From contig CM068379.1 of the NCBI GenBank assembly GCA_034770075.1, positions 41,361,130 through 41,425,129 of the forward strand: a stretch of DNA of 64,000 bases, read 5' to 3'. Positions 1 to 10,545 of this stretch are shown here, piece after piece. The translations under genes and the position numbers were made by a program. Position 1 is the first letter of the stretch; every line of letters starts with the position of its first letter. The DNA comes from Aralia elata. Lineage: Eukaryota; Streptophyta; Magnoliopsida; Apiales; Araliaceae. The notes under the pieces are model-generated. The model searched no databases. It had not been told where the DNA came from and worked only from the letters and a program-made list of their open reading frames with translations.

Positions 1-908
1 TAATTTTTAGTAATATTGCCTTATCCAAGAAATAAAAATTTACTCCCTCCATCTAGTTTAATTGATCCTTGTTTTTCAAGTGTTTGTGCCACAAAGTTTA
101 AGATGCGTGAAACCCATTAATATAATAATATAACGAGTATATTATTTTAGATTGTTAATGTAGTTCTGAAGTATTACATACAAATATATCAATGATAGAA
201 GCTAATTAAAAATATATTAAATAAATATGGCTAGGTCGTCACAAAGCCCGTGCCATGAACATTCAACGAAGAGGTCAATTAAACCCCCATACAAAGGGTG
301 TTATTTTTTGTACCAATTTTCCCTTATATCCACTGGGAAACAATTTTTTTGTCGTGATATCATTTGCTTTGCAACTTAACTTTTCTTGTGCATGTGCTAG
401 TCAAATCAATTTGAAAGTTAAATATGTTTATCATCCATCTCCGGAACAATTTGAAGTGTGCCAAAGGATTGTTTTTTTTGTCACTTTGTTTCATTGATGG
501 TAGAGGATCTTTGAGTTTTTATGGCGTCCAACATATAACAATTCACATCCAAATCTGTGATATCTTTTTTTTCCTTTTTTTTCCTCTGTGATATCTTATT
601 TCAAGATGTTAATAACATTTGTTGTGTTACTAGAAGATGAGATTTTTTTTGCTAAAAGGAAAAGATATTTTTTTTGATGATATTAAAAGCATTTATGCCA
701 AGCTGAATAGTTTTGCTTTGGAATGAAGCCATTTTAGTAAACTCGTTTGTATATTACTTTTATCGGCTTTATTAGTTACAAATACACTATAAGCGACCAC
801 TGGGTGGGTACCTCATTTTACCCCATAGTACTTCAGCAATTGACTGACACAATTCTGCAAAATTTGGCTTGTCTTTTCTCCTTGAGTGTAAGTGGATCAC
901 ATTTCTTA

Positions 909-1046
909 TCAGCTGTGTCTGAAGGAAGTTCAATTTTGACATTGTATCTGGAAACCTACATACTTTCATGTTTTTTCTCAGTTGTGTCTGAAGGTAGTCC
1001 GATTTTTGGCATTTTATATGCAAACCTTCATACTTTTTTGTACTTG
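909..1046. repeat. Imperfect 69-bp tandem duplication in intron
   Basis: Two adjacent copies, 909-977 and 978-1046, begin with TCAGYTGTGTCTGAAGG and continue with recognisably similar sequence to a shared CATACTTT near the end of each. They differ at roughly one base in four or five, so the duplication is old. No coding capacity or known repeat family is recognised. Short open frames crossing it on both strands have no recognisable motif. Confidence 0.6.
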
Positions 1047-1449
1047 AAAAGAACGTGCACGGCTTCGAGATAGGAGTGAGCAAGGGGGCTCAGCCTCTTC
1101 ACAAACAATAGAGAGAGAATAACAGATAAGTTTCAAGGAATCCTGAATGAGCTGCTTTAAGTCTTCCTATTTTCATAGTAGTCTTACTTCTCTGTCCTTC
1201 ACTACTTGCATTCCTGTTTCAACTCCTTAGTTGAGAGAAAGCCCCTAACACTATGTTCCCGTACTCAGTAATTGATCTTTGATTATAGGATTTAATTGTC
1301 ATGCACACAGATAGTTTGTTGCTTCCCTTGCACATTTTCCTCTCTTTTTTATTATTTTTGGTTGTGCTAGTAAACATGACTATTGTTGACTATAAGATAC
1401 GGATAAGTTAATAATTAATGTGTAGGCGTGACATAATTGGCACAGTGAA

Positions 1450-1495
1450 AACAGCTTTTGGCACTCTATACCTCTTTGGAGTGCCTAAAGCTGTT
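1450..1495. repeat. 17-bp inverted repeat (hairpin) in intron
   Basis: The left arm 1450-1466 and right arm 1479-1495 pair over 17 bp with one mismatch around a 12-nt loop. It sits about 280 bp upstream of the MYB exon acceptor. It could be the core of a decayed MITE or only a chance palindrome; the arms are short for a plant miRNA precursor. Confidence 0.55.
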
Positions 1496-1772
1496 CCAGA
1501 GGTTATTGGTATCAGCTGTTGGTAATCTAATTTCACAGATGGCTTCACAGTGCTATTTTTGTTAGACATTAAAAGAAAAAGGTCATAAGGTTTACTTTCA
1601 GTAAGTAGGTAATAGAATCCAATATGCTACATTGTTTTACCAAATTAGACAAATTTTATAACATGATTACCTGAGTTCAATATGTTCCATTAACTAAAAA
1701 TTATATGAGTTTTCTTCTATTCTGCTCAGAATAATTTTCTGGTTTATTTCTCAAAATTTTATATCGTTTCAG

Positions 1773-3163
1773 TTACCTGGACGCACTGACAATGAGATAA
1801 AGAATTTCTGGAACACACGAATCAAAAGACGGCAGCGAGCTGGTTTACCCATTTACCCTCCTGACATTTTGCAAGCGCAAAATGAGAATCAAATAAGTCA
1901 GAACATGGGTACATTCTCAAGTGGTGACACACCCCATCCTGAACTCTTGCCAACAAATAACTTGGAGATTCCATCTGTCGAATTCCAAAATTTGGAACTA
2001 AACCAACAGTTCTATCCATCTTTCCTTGACATTCCTGCAAGTAGCTTGCTTACCCAAGGTGTCGGTTCTACCTGTAGTAATAGCTTTCTGTTCTCAACGA
2101 TGCATCCAGCCAAGCGTCTTCGAGAATCCGAATCCTCACTTCCTGGTTTCAGTGGTGTTGTCAGTGATGTTCTCCCAGCATTCAGTCAATATCAGGATGA
2201 TGGTTCTCGGAAAATTGTTAAGTCCTTTGGAAGTTCGTATGATAATAACCTTTCATCATCCTTGTGTTTACTTCCTGGCAGCCATGCCCTTTTAAATGGC
2301 AACTCTTCTTCTTCTGAGTCCATCTCTTGGGCGATGAAGCTGGAGCTCCCTTCACTCCAATATTCAGATACTCAAATGGGTAGCTGGGGCACCCCTTCCC
2401 CATTGCCTTCCCTTGAGTCTGTTGATACTTTGATCCAAACCCTTCCAACTGAGTTGACACTGTCAGATTGTCTCTCACCGCGGAACAATGGCCTATTAGA
2501 ATCTGTACTGTACGAATCACGAACACTGAAAAACTCAAAGAACAATTCATGCCAGCAGACTTCTAATGCTTCTGCTACGTGTGGGGTTGGAGCTGACTGT
2601 TTGTCTCAGCTCCATGATGCAGACTGGGATGTGTATGCTGACCCGAACTCTCCTCTAGGTCATTCTGTTGCCTCGGTGTTCAGCGAATATACTCCCTTCA
2701 GTGGAAGCTCATTGGATGAACCTCAGTCGATCAAGACACCACCAGGTGAGTATAGTTTGTTAAAGAATATGCTCCTTTTTTATTTATTTATTATTATTAT
2801 TTTTTTAAAGTTCAAGTGAACTCTTTAAGTTTTCTGGATGGAAATCATTGGTTCTTATTTAAGATTATTGCTTCTTATTTTGATTGTTGCTTAGTTAAGC
2901 AAGAAGAAGCTAAATGGGCTTCAATAATGCACTGTGAGGGAAAGGATGGAAATTCATGTCAAATGAATTTTTCCAGGCCAGATTTCATGCTCGACTCTAA
3001 CTGGTTTGGTCCTAGCACTGAGTGCGGTAAGGACCATTCTATTCTGACAGATGCTATTGGCACACTGCTTGGTGAGGATTTTAACTCCGACTGCAAGCAA
3101 ATATGTGATGTAGCTGCTTCAAGTCAAGGTTGCAGCCATGGGTCTCAGCCATGGGTTTGGTGA
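1773..3163 (+). CDS. GAMYB-like: GAMYB-like R2R3-MYB transcription factor, 3' two exons
   Basis: This is a nuclear DNA-binding activator of the GAMYB (MYB33/MYB65) group, which acts downstream of gibberellin in anther and seed development. The visible exons are 1773-2745 and 2895-3163; joining them is phase-perfect (G from the first plus TT from the second makes Val, giving TPPVKQEEAKW). The first exon opens with LPGRTDNEIKNFWNTRIKRR, the end of R3, followed by QRAGLPIYPPDI, the conserved junction of this subfamily. A Ser/Thr/Pro-rich region follows, with the miR159 site encoding KLELPSLQY. The upstream exons with R2 and most of R3 lie outside the window. The C-terminus is odd: a 13-bp direct repeat at 3133-3155 shifts the frame, and the protein ends SQPWVW instead of the WN-M-type tail seen in the other frame. 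Identification is firm; whether the tail is functional is open. Confidence 0.93.
2341..2361 (+). promoter_or_regulatory. miR159/miR319-type target site in GAMYB mRNA
   Basis: A 21-nt block starting TGGAGCTCCCTTCA and ending CTCCAAT matches the known miR159 site of GAMYB mRNAs, with the central GAGCTCCCTTCA core intact. It encodes LELPSLQ, the expected place in the protein. In the family, miR159 cleaves here and restricts GAMYB in vegetative tissue. Only the target is in the window, not the miRNA gene. Confidence 0.93.
2746..2894 (+). other. Last intron of the GAMYB-like gene
   Basis: A 149-bp intron with donor AG|GTGAGT at 2746 and acceptor TTAG at 2891-2894. It is T-rich with a run of TTATT before the acceptor. 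Reading through the donor gives an AT-rich hydrophobic tail ending at 2819, whereas splicing restores the KQEEAKW reading, which supports the intron. Confidence 0.9.
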
Positions 3164-3560
3164 ATGGAACATGTCTACTACCATCTGCCACATTTATGAA
3201 CATTATTAAAAACTTTGATTATATAAAATTTCATAGATAATTTCTCTGCAATGATCATCAAACGTTTTCCCTTAGTTCTGAACAGGTCTTAAGGGAACAA
3301 CTTAATGGAATTCTACCCTTAGTGGAAGTAATCCGTATGATACTTTGTGGGTTTTTGATCTTTGTAGACATTTGGTGGCTCTTCTATTGTTACTTTTTAA
3401 CTGCTGAATAGATCTTACAATTCATTCTACTATTTGGTGGTTTTTTGTTTCAATTGTGTTTATGGTAAAACCATAATTTCAATTTTTGTGTGATGATGTT
3501 CTTTTAATCATGTGAAGAATAAAAGTCAAAATATAGTTTGTAATTATTAATGGTGAATAA
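3164..3560 (+). other. Probable 3' UTR of the GAMYB-like gene
   Basis: T-rich sequence directly follows the stop codon, with an AATAAA signal at 3518-3523, a plausible plant polyadenylation signal. The UTR end is an estimate. The first 40 bases also hold the alternative reading frame that resembles the usual GAMYB C-terminus. Confidence 0.55.
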
Positions 3561-4191
3561 TTGTTTAGACAATAAATATTTGGAGTGGGCAAATATTTAA
3601 GATCAGATGAGGCATCTAAGAAGTTCGACGCCTAGGATGAAAAGGGATTGAACTTTCAAAGAATGGAAAATTAATAAGAACTTCAATTATAATCAAACAA
3701 CAATGTTACAAGATTACATTTGGAAAAGTATCTCTGATCTAAAAACTACTTGATCACAGTGATCAAATTAAAACAACTATTTCTATTTTACCGTACCAAC
3801 TTGGCAGTTTCTCTTGCAGACTCCTACTCCTAAGATAAAGAGTGATAGTCTCCAACTATGATATGTTGATATTGGTTTTTTTGTGAGTAGTTTTCTTGGG
3901 AAAAAAAATAAATTTGATCGTCTTTTAAAGTGATTGAGAAGGGATAATCGCTCAATAATTTCTTACCCATTTTAACCACGCTTCAGGTTTCCTCGGTGCC
4001 AACTTCAACTGATATATTTGAATCTTTTAACTGACCATGTCTCTTAAGTCGGCAGACTTGAACGTCATGCCATGTGTCGCAATATTGTGTTGGAAATTTG
4101 CAAATAATGACTATTCGGGTGGATTGAAATAGATTAATAGTAATATGTTCTATGTAAAATATGAAACAACTTCATCTAAGAACCTCTTCTA
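3561..4191. other. Intergenic sequence, nothing recognised
   Basis: AT-rich sequence with stop codons in all frames. No gene, RNA gene or repeat family is recognised. It ends at the poly-T run that marks the LINE tail. Confidence 0.5.
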
Positions 4192-5108
4192 TTTTTTTTT
4201 TTTTTTTTTTTTTAATTTTTTGATGCAAAGGAGGCCATACAGCTGAAACTATAATTCAAATATTCATACAATCATCCGCTAGCGCTGCTAGGGTATCAAA
4301 TGGAGTTTCCTTATTACATTCTATTACAAAGTTCGAGCAATGACCTAAAGCTGCTAGAGAGTCCGCGCATCTATTTCCTTGACTTCGAGTATGCATCACA
4401 TGAATGTTCCATGGCCTTCTAAGGAGCTGCATGCAATCTTGGATTAATCCTTCATCAGGATGAATTTGGATATCCCCTTTTTAAGCAAAGTGACAGCCTT
4501 TTCAGAATCTGATTCAATTTTCAATCGTGGGATTCTCCTCCCACGCTAAAGTAAGCCCCTCCCTTATAGCCCAAAGTTCTGCCCTTAAAACACTGCACAT
4601 CCCAACTCTACCATGAAAACCATTGATCCATTCACCTCTTTCATTCTGCATTATGCATTATGCCTCCAATCCCAACCGAGTCTGGGATATGCTTAACACT
4701 TGATTCGTTATTGAGTTTCAACCAACCCATCGAGGGACCTTTCCAAACCATATGAATCTGAACTTGACTAGATTTTTGATTAGGTGCAGAAGGAAAAGCA
4801 AGCACAAGATCAGAATGATGGTAGTGAATGACTCGATTAGTTTCACATTAAGTGGAAAAGGGATGCTCAATAGATTCCTTGTTTCGATTTTTCTAGATGG
4901 TCCACAGAATGGTAATAAACTTAAGGTGAACTTTGGAACAAGGATGAAAGGAAGTCACCTTAGGATTGAGATAAGTCTTAACCCATGTCAGATGAGTCAG
5001 AGAAGAAATTAATTTTGTCATGCGCATAGATATGCTTGTCCCAGATCACTCTAGCCTTTGGACAATCTCTTAAAGTATGCATTGTGTTCTCGGTAGCAAC
5101 CCCATATC
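4192..5108 (-). mobile_element. 5'-truncated LINE (L1-type) remnant with poly(A) tail
   Basis: Read on the minus strand, this is the 3' end of a plant non-LTR retrotransposon. It carries the remains of a reverse-transcriptase zinc-binding domain, then an RNase H domain, and ends in an uninterrupted run of 22 A (plus-strand T at 4192-4213), as expected for target-primed reverse transcription. The 5' part is missing because the sequence passes abruptly into gypsy integrase near 5100-5113. No target duplication can be checked because the 5' end is lost. Confidence 0.8.
4240..5103 (-). pseudogene. LINE zf-RVT and RNase H domain pseudogene
   Basis: In minus-strand order, HTLRDCPKARVIWDKHI (5080-5030 region) is the conserved piece of the zf-RVT domain. 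KGPSMGWLKLNNESSVK (near 4740-4690) corresponds to the opening strand of RVT_3-type RNase H, where the usual catalytic Asp of the TDGS motif is replaced. GRVGMCSVLRAELWAIREGL (4610-4560) and RRPWNIHVMHTRSQGNRCAD (4420-4365) follow, with the terminal His and Asp of the fold. At least two frameshifts and several stops separate these blocks, so no continuous ORF exists. The order and spacing fit the C-terminus of a plant L1-like ORF2. A free-standing RNase H-like host gene is less likely given the zf-RVT block and poly(A) tail. Confidence 0.82.
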
Positions 5109-7443
5109 TCGTAATGTGCTCCCACTTCCATTCCGGAATCTCCAGTGGTTGTAACAATCTATTAGGTCGCTAGTGCTCTGCCTTAACTCGTTGACATGTC
5201 AAGCACCGGTTGACACATTCCGCTACTTCTCTCTTCATGTTTGGCCACTAGAAGTGCTGCCGCAAGTCTTGATACATTTTAGTACTTCCGCGATAAACAA
5301 CATATCTTGAATTGTGAGCTTCTTGAAGAATCTCTTCTCTCAACTCTTGAAACCTCGGTATCAAGATTCTCCCTTCAAATCTTAGCAGCCCTGCGCTATC
5401 AACCTTATATTTCAACTTCTCACCCTTAGAAATTCGCTTCCTCAAGTCATCATATTCTTCATCCTCCTCTTGAGCCTTCCTTACTTTATCTAGTAAGGTT
5501 GGACCTGCTGCGACGATGAGTAGTCTCTCGTTTGTGCCTTCGGGATACTCGACTTCCAACTCTAGTCCTTCCATATCCCTTATCAGTTCTTCTTGAGTTG
5601 TCAGCCTCATCAACTTTTTCCTACCCTTTCTACTTAGAGCATCAGCTACTACATTGGCTTTACCGGGATGGTACAGAATTTCACAATCGTAATCTTTGAT
5701 CAATTCCAACCATCACCGTTGCCTCATATTCAGCTTCTTCTAAGTGAAGATACACTTTAGACTTTTGTGATCTGTGTATATCTCGCACTTTTCCCCATAT
5801 AAATAGTGCCTCCATATCTTCAAGGCAAAAACCACTGCTGCTAGCTCCAGATTATGAGTCGGATATCCTTTCTTATAATCTTTCAATTGTCGTGATGCAT
5901 ACGCGATGACCTTACTACGCCGCATTAGTACACAACCAAGGCTTTTGTGTGATGCATCACTATACACCACAAATCCCCATGTATTATCAGGTAAAGATAA
6001 TATAGGTGCTTCACTAAGCCTTTTCTTCAATTCCGTAAAACTCTCCTCACACTTATTTAACCAAACGAACTTAACCGTCTTCCTGGTCAGATTGGTTAAT
6101 GGAGATGCTATCTTCGAGAAGTCTTAATGAATCTTCGGTAGTATCCCGCTAATCCCAAAAAACTTCTGATCTCTGTCGGTATCTTCTGCTGCTCCCAGTT
6201 GATGACTGTCTCCACTTTTGTTGGATCCACCGAAACGCCATCCTTGTCGATCACGTGCCCTAAAAACTGTACTTTCTTCAACCAAAATTCGCATTTTGAG
6301 AACTTCGCATACAACTTCTCATTTCTCAAAGTTCCCAAAACTATTCTTAGATGTGCAGCGTATTCCTCTTCTGTCTTTGAGTACACCAGAATATCATCAA
6401 TGAACACGACAACACATTTATCCAAGTATTGCTTGAACACTCTATTCATCTTGTCCATAAATGCTGCTGGCGCATTCATTAATCCAAACGACATCACCAG
6501 AAACTCATAATGCCCATATCGAGTCCGAAATGCTGTCTTTGAGATATCCTCCTCCCTCATTTTCAACTGGTGGTAGCCAGTCCTCAAATCGATCTTTGAA
6601 AAGTATTTCGCTCCCTTCAATTGATCAAATAGATCGTCAATCCTGAACAACAGATACTTGTTTTTAACGGTAACTTTGTTCAACTCGTGATAATCGATAC
6701 AAAGCCTTAACGATCTATCTTTCTTCTTCACGAACAGAACTAGCGCTCCCCAAGGTGACACGCTCGGTCGAATATAGCCTTTGTCTAGCAGTTCCTGCAG
6801 TTTAACCATCAGTTCCTTCATCTCTACCGGAGCCATTCGATATGGTGCCTTGGATATCAGTGCTGTTCTCGGTATCAAATCGATTACAAATTCTACTTCT
6901 CTATCTGGCGGCAAACCCGATAATTCTTCTGGGAAAACATTGAGGAATTCCCTTATCACAGGTATCTAGCCCAGTTCGCCCCCTACTCTTCGAGTATCAA
7001 CCACATGAGCCAGGTAACCTATGCAACCTTTTCTTAGCAATTTTTTTGCTTGCATCATCGTCAGACAAGAAGATTGTCTCGACAATTTACTACCATAAAA
7101 TACGACCTTCGACTTATTTAAAGTCTTCAGGTGTATGCACTTCTTCTGACAATCAATCACTGCTCCTGATTCGATAACTAGTCCATCCCAAGAATTACAT
7201 TGAATTCTCCCAAACGAATTGGCATAAAATTCACGCTAAACTTAACACCTCTTAAATTGACACAATAGTTCCTATGAACGTAGTCTAAGGGAATAATCGT
7301 TTGATTGGCTACTTCTACGTTTACAGGATCCTCTAGTTTTTCTCGGGGTAAGCCTAATCGTTTAGCAAATTCTTCCGAAACAAAAGAGCAGGTAGCACCC
7401 GAATCGAATAACACATACGCATTGATAGTATTGATCAGGATAA
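5109..7443 (-). pseudogene. G1 pol fragment: protease to integrase N-terminus
   Basis: On the minus strand, from 7443 downward: the protease active site FDSGATCSF (near 7400), a stop replacing the Trp of the GMDW motif (ends 7178), the RT palm with FIDDILVYS (6415-6385 region), RNase H with YSDASHKSLG (5970-5940) and TDHKSL, LYHPGKANVVADALSRK (about 5685-5635), then the integrase zinc-finger part with CLTCQRVKAEH (about 5200-5165), ending at EIPEWKWEHIT. Lesions include a frameshift near 6120 (RRFIKTSRR then stop), another near 5735, and in-frame stops in the integrase part. Compared with the G3 polyprotein in this window it is collinear and closely similar, so the two are sister subfamilies. 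Confidence 0.9.
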
Positions 7444-7448
7444 TACCC
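7444..7448. repeat. Target-site duplication of copia element (left)
   Basis: TACCC immediately left of the copia LTR start (TGTTAGG at 7449). The same five bases follow the right LTR at 37231-37235. Both lie at the same point of the G1 protease reading frame (codons after VVSG), which proves insertion of copia into G1. Confidence 0.9.
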
Positions 7449-9245
7449 TGTTAGGTTTGTATATAACGCAAGCATGCAATCAAATTACATAAATAGAGCG
7501 GAAGCGTGATAAAACTGATTTTAAAATTTTTCATACAAACCATCACCATGATCTTTCCTTGTATTCAATTATCTATTAACGAAAGAGATAGAGATTAAGA
7601 AATTATACCCTCGTAGAACCGTGCTTCCTCGGGTACAAGTTCACCTCCAATTCCTTCGCGTTCTCCTTGAATTCCACGGATGAGATTCCTTCCTTTGATC
7701 AACGTTAGCCACCCAAGTGTTTGGCCTCTAGAGGTGATCCACCAAGGAAGAATAGTTATTCAAGAAGATGGGTGTTGACAAAACCCTAGTTTCTATCTAT
7801 ATAAAAATTGCAAGTACTCTCCACAATATAATGTAAGAGTGTGTAACCCTAAACTATGATAAGACTCCTCTTATTTATAGATGTAGGAATAACCCTTCCC
7901 TAAGCTATTTAGGATTAGGGTTTCTATTATAATTAAACTCCTTTAATTAATTATGCTCCTAATCCAATTAGGAATTAATGAGAGAGTACTTCTATTAATT
8001 AATTCTCAATCCCTATTAGGAATTAAATAATAGTAATAGTAATAATAATAATAAGACTCCTCTTATTAATTTACATTTAATATTTTCAAAATATTAAATA
8101 ATAAATATTAAGCTATTTAATTTATTCTATCTCCATAGATTAAATTAAATACACTTAACTTATTATTACAATTATGCCATTTACTTCTTAAATAAATATT
8201 TTTTTTACGGTGTGACCCTTTAGGTTCTCCATATTAAACCGGTTGTGAATAAATCAATTAGAACAATTCTAATCTTATTTAAACAAATAAATTAAACTAT
8301 TTAATTCATTTAAATAAATAATATTTATTCTACAATAAGGGTAAGCCCCCTTAGCGATCAACGACTTTCCAGAGAATATAGATTTCAACATTAATCACAA
8401 AAGAACCTTTCAGTGAATAGTTACCGTACAATTCAATCCTTCTACCATACAATGTCCCAATTAAATATAAGACATGGAATTACTGTCAAGTCTTATTTTA
8501 TTTAATTATATGTATTTCGATTCCCAAATGCACAACTCTAAATAATGCAAATTAGAAACTCCTTTCTAATTTCATTCTGCCTTGGCCAAGGACTACTGAG
8601 TTGTCATTTATCGAATCACATAGGACATTCACATCTTTTACTAGACGTGGTAGATTCTTTGTTGATCATTCACCTATCTCCATGCACAACTTATTATGCC
8701 CAATCATACCCTTCGATATACCCCAAAGGTCGTAAGGGACATGTCAAAGTATAACTCATCATACACAAGATACTATGATGATCTCAAGTCCAAGAATCAC
8801 TTGTACTACTATCACTAGAGGAATTCCTATTGACAGGCGAGTAAAACTCCATTAGGTATTCCTTAGCGAGCCACGTTCAGTGAACTTATTCTCTAATAAG
8901 CACCTACATACTTGCTTTAGTGTCTCCACACAAATGATTATGAGATCAATCATCCTCTTCTTAAGAGCAAGCAACGTATGTACTAATCTATCCGGATTCA
9001 CTAATCCCCTTTTTAGTAATCCAACGATTAGGAACGATTTTAGTTTGTGAGCTATCTAGAATTTAGATCTCATTAGCATGATCACCATCATGATTCTAAA
9101 AGCATTGCTCAAAACTATGGGTTTATCAAATTTAATATAACAGCACTATGTAGATAATGTAAAATGCCTTTAATAACCGAATAAGATTACAAAGTATATG
9201 CTACATCATATCAAATATGATTGGCTGGTGTGCATACTACTTTTA
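7449..9245 (-). repeat. Copia 3' LTR
   Basis: Read on the plus strand it starts TGTTAGGTTTGTATA and ends at ACTTTTA, aligned with the right LTR ending AATTTCA; the terminal CA has mutated to TA in this copy. A TATA box (minus-strand TATAAATA) lies at 7872-7879. The open frame at 8545-8754 is repeated in the other LTR and is not a gene. Confidence 0.9.
7872..7879 (-). promoter_or_regulatory. TATA box in copia 3' LTR
   Basis: TATAAATA on the minus strand, conserved at the equivalent place in the 5' LTR (35864-35871). It would set the U3/R border about 1.35 kb from the U3 start. Inferred from sequence only. Confidence 0.6.
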
Positions 9246-9256
9246 ATCTCCCACTT
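9246..9256 (-). promoter_or_regulatory. Copia polypurine tract
   Basis: Minus-strand AAGTGGGAGAT directly abuts the 3' LTR. This is the usual purine tract position for second-strand priming, and the sequence is typical of plant copia elements. Confidence 0.85.
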
Positions 9257-9265
9257 GCACTAAAG

Positions 9266-9365
9266 TCAATTGTCATGGTATCTAATACCCTTCTTCTCTA
9301 AGTGACGATCATCCTGCCGTTTGGATAAAGCTTCAGTAAATGGATATGCAATGTTGTTCTGGAGA
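9266..9365 (-). pseudogene. Copia pol C-terminal end (RNase H tail)
   Basis: Minus-strand reading gives AYPFTEALSKRQDDRHLEKK then GIRYHDN and a stop at 9266-9268, the normal C-terminal end of copia pol just upstream of the polypurine tract. It is separated from the rest of pol (30081 onward) by the 20.7-kb G2 insertion. Confidence 0.85.
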
Positions 9366-9370
9366 GTCCA
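9366..9370. repeat. Target-site duplication of G2 (left)
   Basis: GTCCA directly before the G2 LTR start TGTAATATTCC. An identical GTCCA is at 30076-30080 after the last LTR, and copia coding sequence resumes beyond it. Confidence 0.92.
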
Positions 9371-9717
9371 TGTAATATTCCGAACCCTAATAAGATTTAT
9401 TAATATAAACTATGTGTTTAATAAATGAAATTTCTTGTTCTGACTTGGTATTATGTGATTTCGTATTTTATTAAACAATTAGGTCAAATAAAAATTTTTC
9501 GCCAAGTAGCTGTGTCGTGCTTAATCGGACAAAATGATTTGTCGTGCTTCCGGCGAATTCACCGAGAAGCGTTTCGGTAAATTATTTTTGTAAGCTGCTG
9601 TGTCGTACTTGGAATTGACGAAGTGCTTTGTCGTGCTTCGACATTAATATAATATTATATTAAATGATAAAATTTTAAAATAAGTTAAATAGGGTTTAAA
9701 ATGTTATGCGGAAATAG

Positions 9718-9960
9718 AAACCCTAATTTGAAAACCCTAATTGGTAATAATTGTCCGAATTGATCAATTAAAACCCTAATTATTGTACAATAATCTTAAT
9801 TGATATAATTAAGATTTAAATGATGAATCATAATATTAATTATGAATTATTAAGATTAAATTAAACCCTAAATGAAAGATTGAAACCCTAATTATAGGAT
9901 TGAAAACCCTAAACCCTAATTCGGAACCCTAAAACCCTAATTTGGTTCAATAACCCTAAT
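9718..9960 (+). promoter_or_regulatory. Telo-box cluster in G2 U3
   Basis: About ten copies of AACCCTAA or AAACCCTAA lie in 243 bp on one strand, with one inverted copy just before (AGGGTTTAAA near 9691). More copies are at 9386, about 10236 and about 10400. They are dispersed, not a perfect telomere array. AAACCCTAA is the plant telo-box bound by TRB-type Myb proteins. The same cluster recurs at about 18073-18316 and 26440-26682. Confidence 0.7.
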
Positions 9961-10254
9961 TTATGAAATGTAAAACCTTAATTATGATATATAACATTAA
10001 TTAAGGTATTACTAAACCTAAATTAACATACTAATCATGATTAACAAAAATCTAGAATTAATTAGTAAGTAAATAAATGAAAATTAAAATCCTAGCCAAT
10101 GAAAATGAAGCTAGGAGTGTGCAAGCTTGTGCTTGACACACTCCAGCACAAGTAGGTTAATTAGGCCAGATCATAAGCACCACAAGTTCCAAGCTTAGAT
10201 ATTTTTGGGAGCAAAGTTTGGAAATTAGTCTAGGAAACCCTAAATTCAAGTTGC

Positions 10255-10260
10255 TATAAG
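10255..10260 (+). promoter_or_regulatory. Putative TATA box of G2 LTR
   Basis: GCTATAAGTAGAA lies about 885 bp into the LTR, repeated at 18612 and 26977 in LTRs 2 and 3. The position fits the U3/R border seen in the related LTR of G3 (TATAAAT about 990 bp in). Confidence 0.5.
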
Positions 10261-10545
10261 TAGAATGAGATGCTGAGCTTTAAACCTACGAAATTTTTAA
10301 AAGCTTATACACTCACATATCCAGCCTAAACAAACCCTAGCAATCACAAGCTCAGAATCAGAAGCCAGAAATCAAAATTTGAAGAAAAAGGTGCACAAAA
10401 CCCTAATTTATGTTTGATCTTCAAGCCTGGAAAATTTTTGTGTTTTAGATGTTTAGGGATACTTGTTAATGTGTTAATAAGTGATCTGGGCGGTCAAAAC
10501 ATGTTTACATAACATCTAGATATGAAAATCAAGCCAAAAACTCAA

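Larger units (their letters stand above)
1..1772 (+). other. Intron sequence upstream of the MYB exon
   Basis: I see no coding exon here. The segment ends in a pyrimidine-rich stretch and CAG at 1770-1772, directly before a codon-phased GAMYB exon, so at least its right part is the intron that separates the end of the R3 MYB repeat from the exon carrying helix 2 and beyond. The upstream exons, which should encode R2 and the first half of R3, were looked for and not found, so they lie left of the window. It contains a 69-bp imperfect tandem duplication and one strong hairpin, listed separately. The start of the window (about 41-66) resembles the terminus of a Stowaway-like MITE, but no partner end is visible. 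Confidence 0.6.

Noticed and set aside
41..66. Stowaway-like MITE terminus (TACTCCCTCCATCTAG...)
   Set aside because: The first bases resemble the CTCCCTCC end of Stowaway elements, but no inverted partner end or TA duplication could be found, so I do not annotate an element.
747..1083. Open frames on both strands in the MYB intron
   Set aside because: They overlap the 69-bp duplication, lack any motif and are interrupted soon outside. The expected R2/R3 MYB exon sequence is not there.
1450..1495. Intronic miRNA gene
   Set aside because: The 17-bp arms and 12-nt loop are too short for a typical plant precursor with a 21-nt duplex.
9718..9960. Interstitial telomere repeat array
   Set aside because: The CCCTAA motifs are spaced irregularly by unrelated AT-rich sequence and repeat identically in all three LTRs, so they belong to the element and are not a fused telomere.
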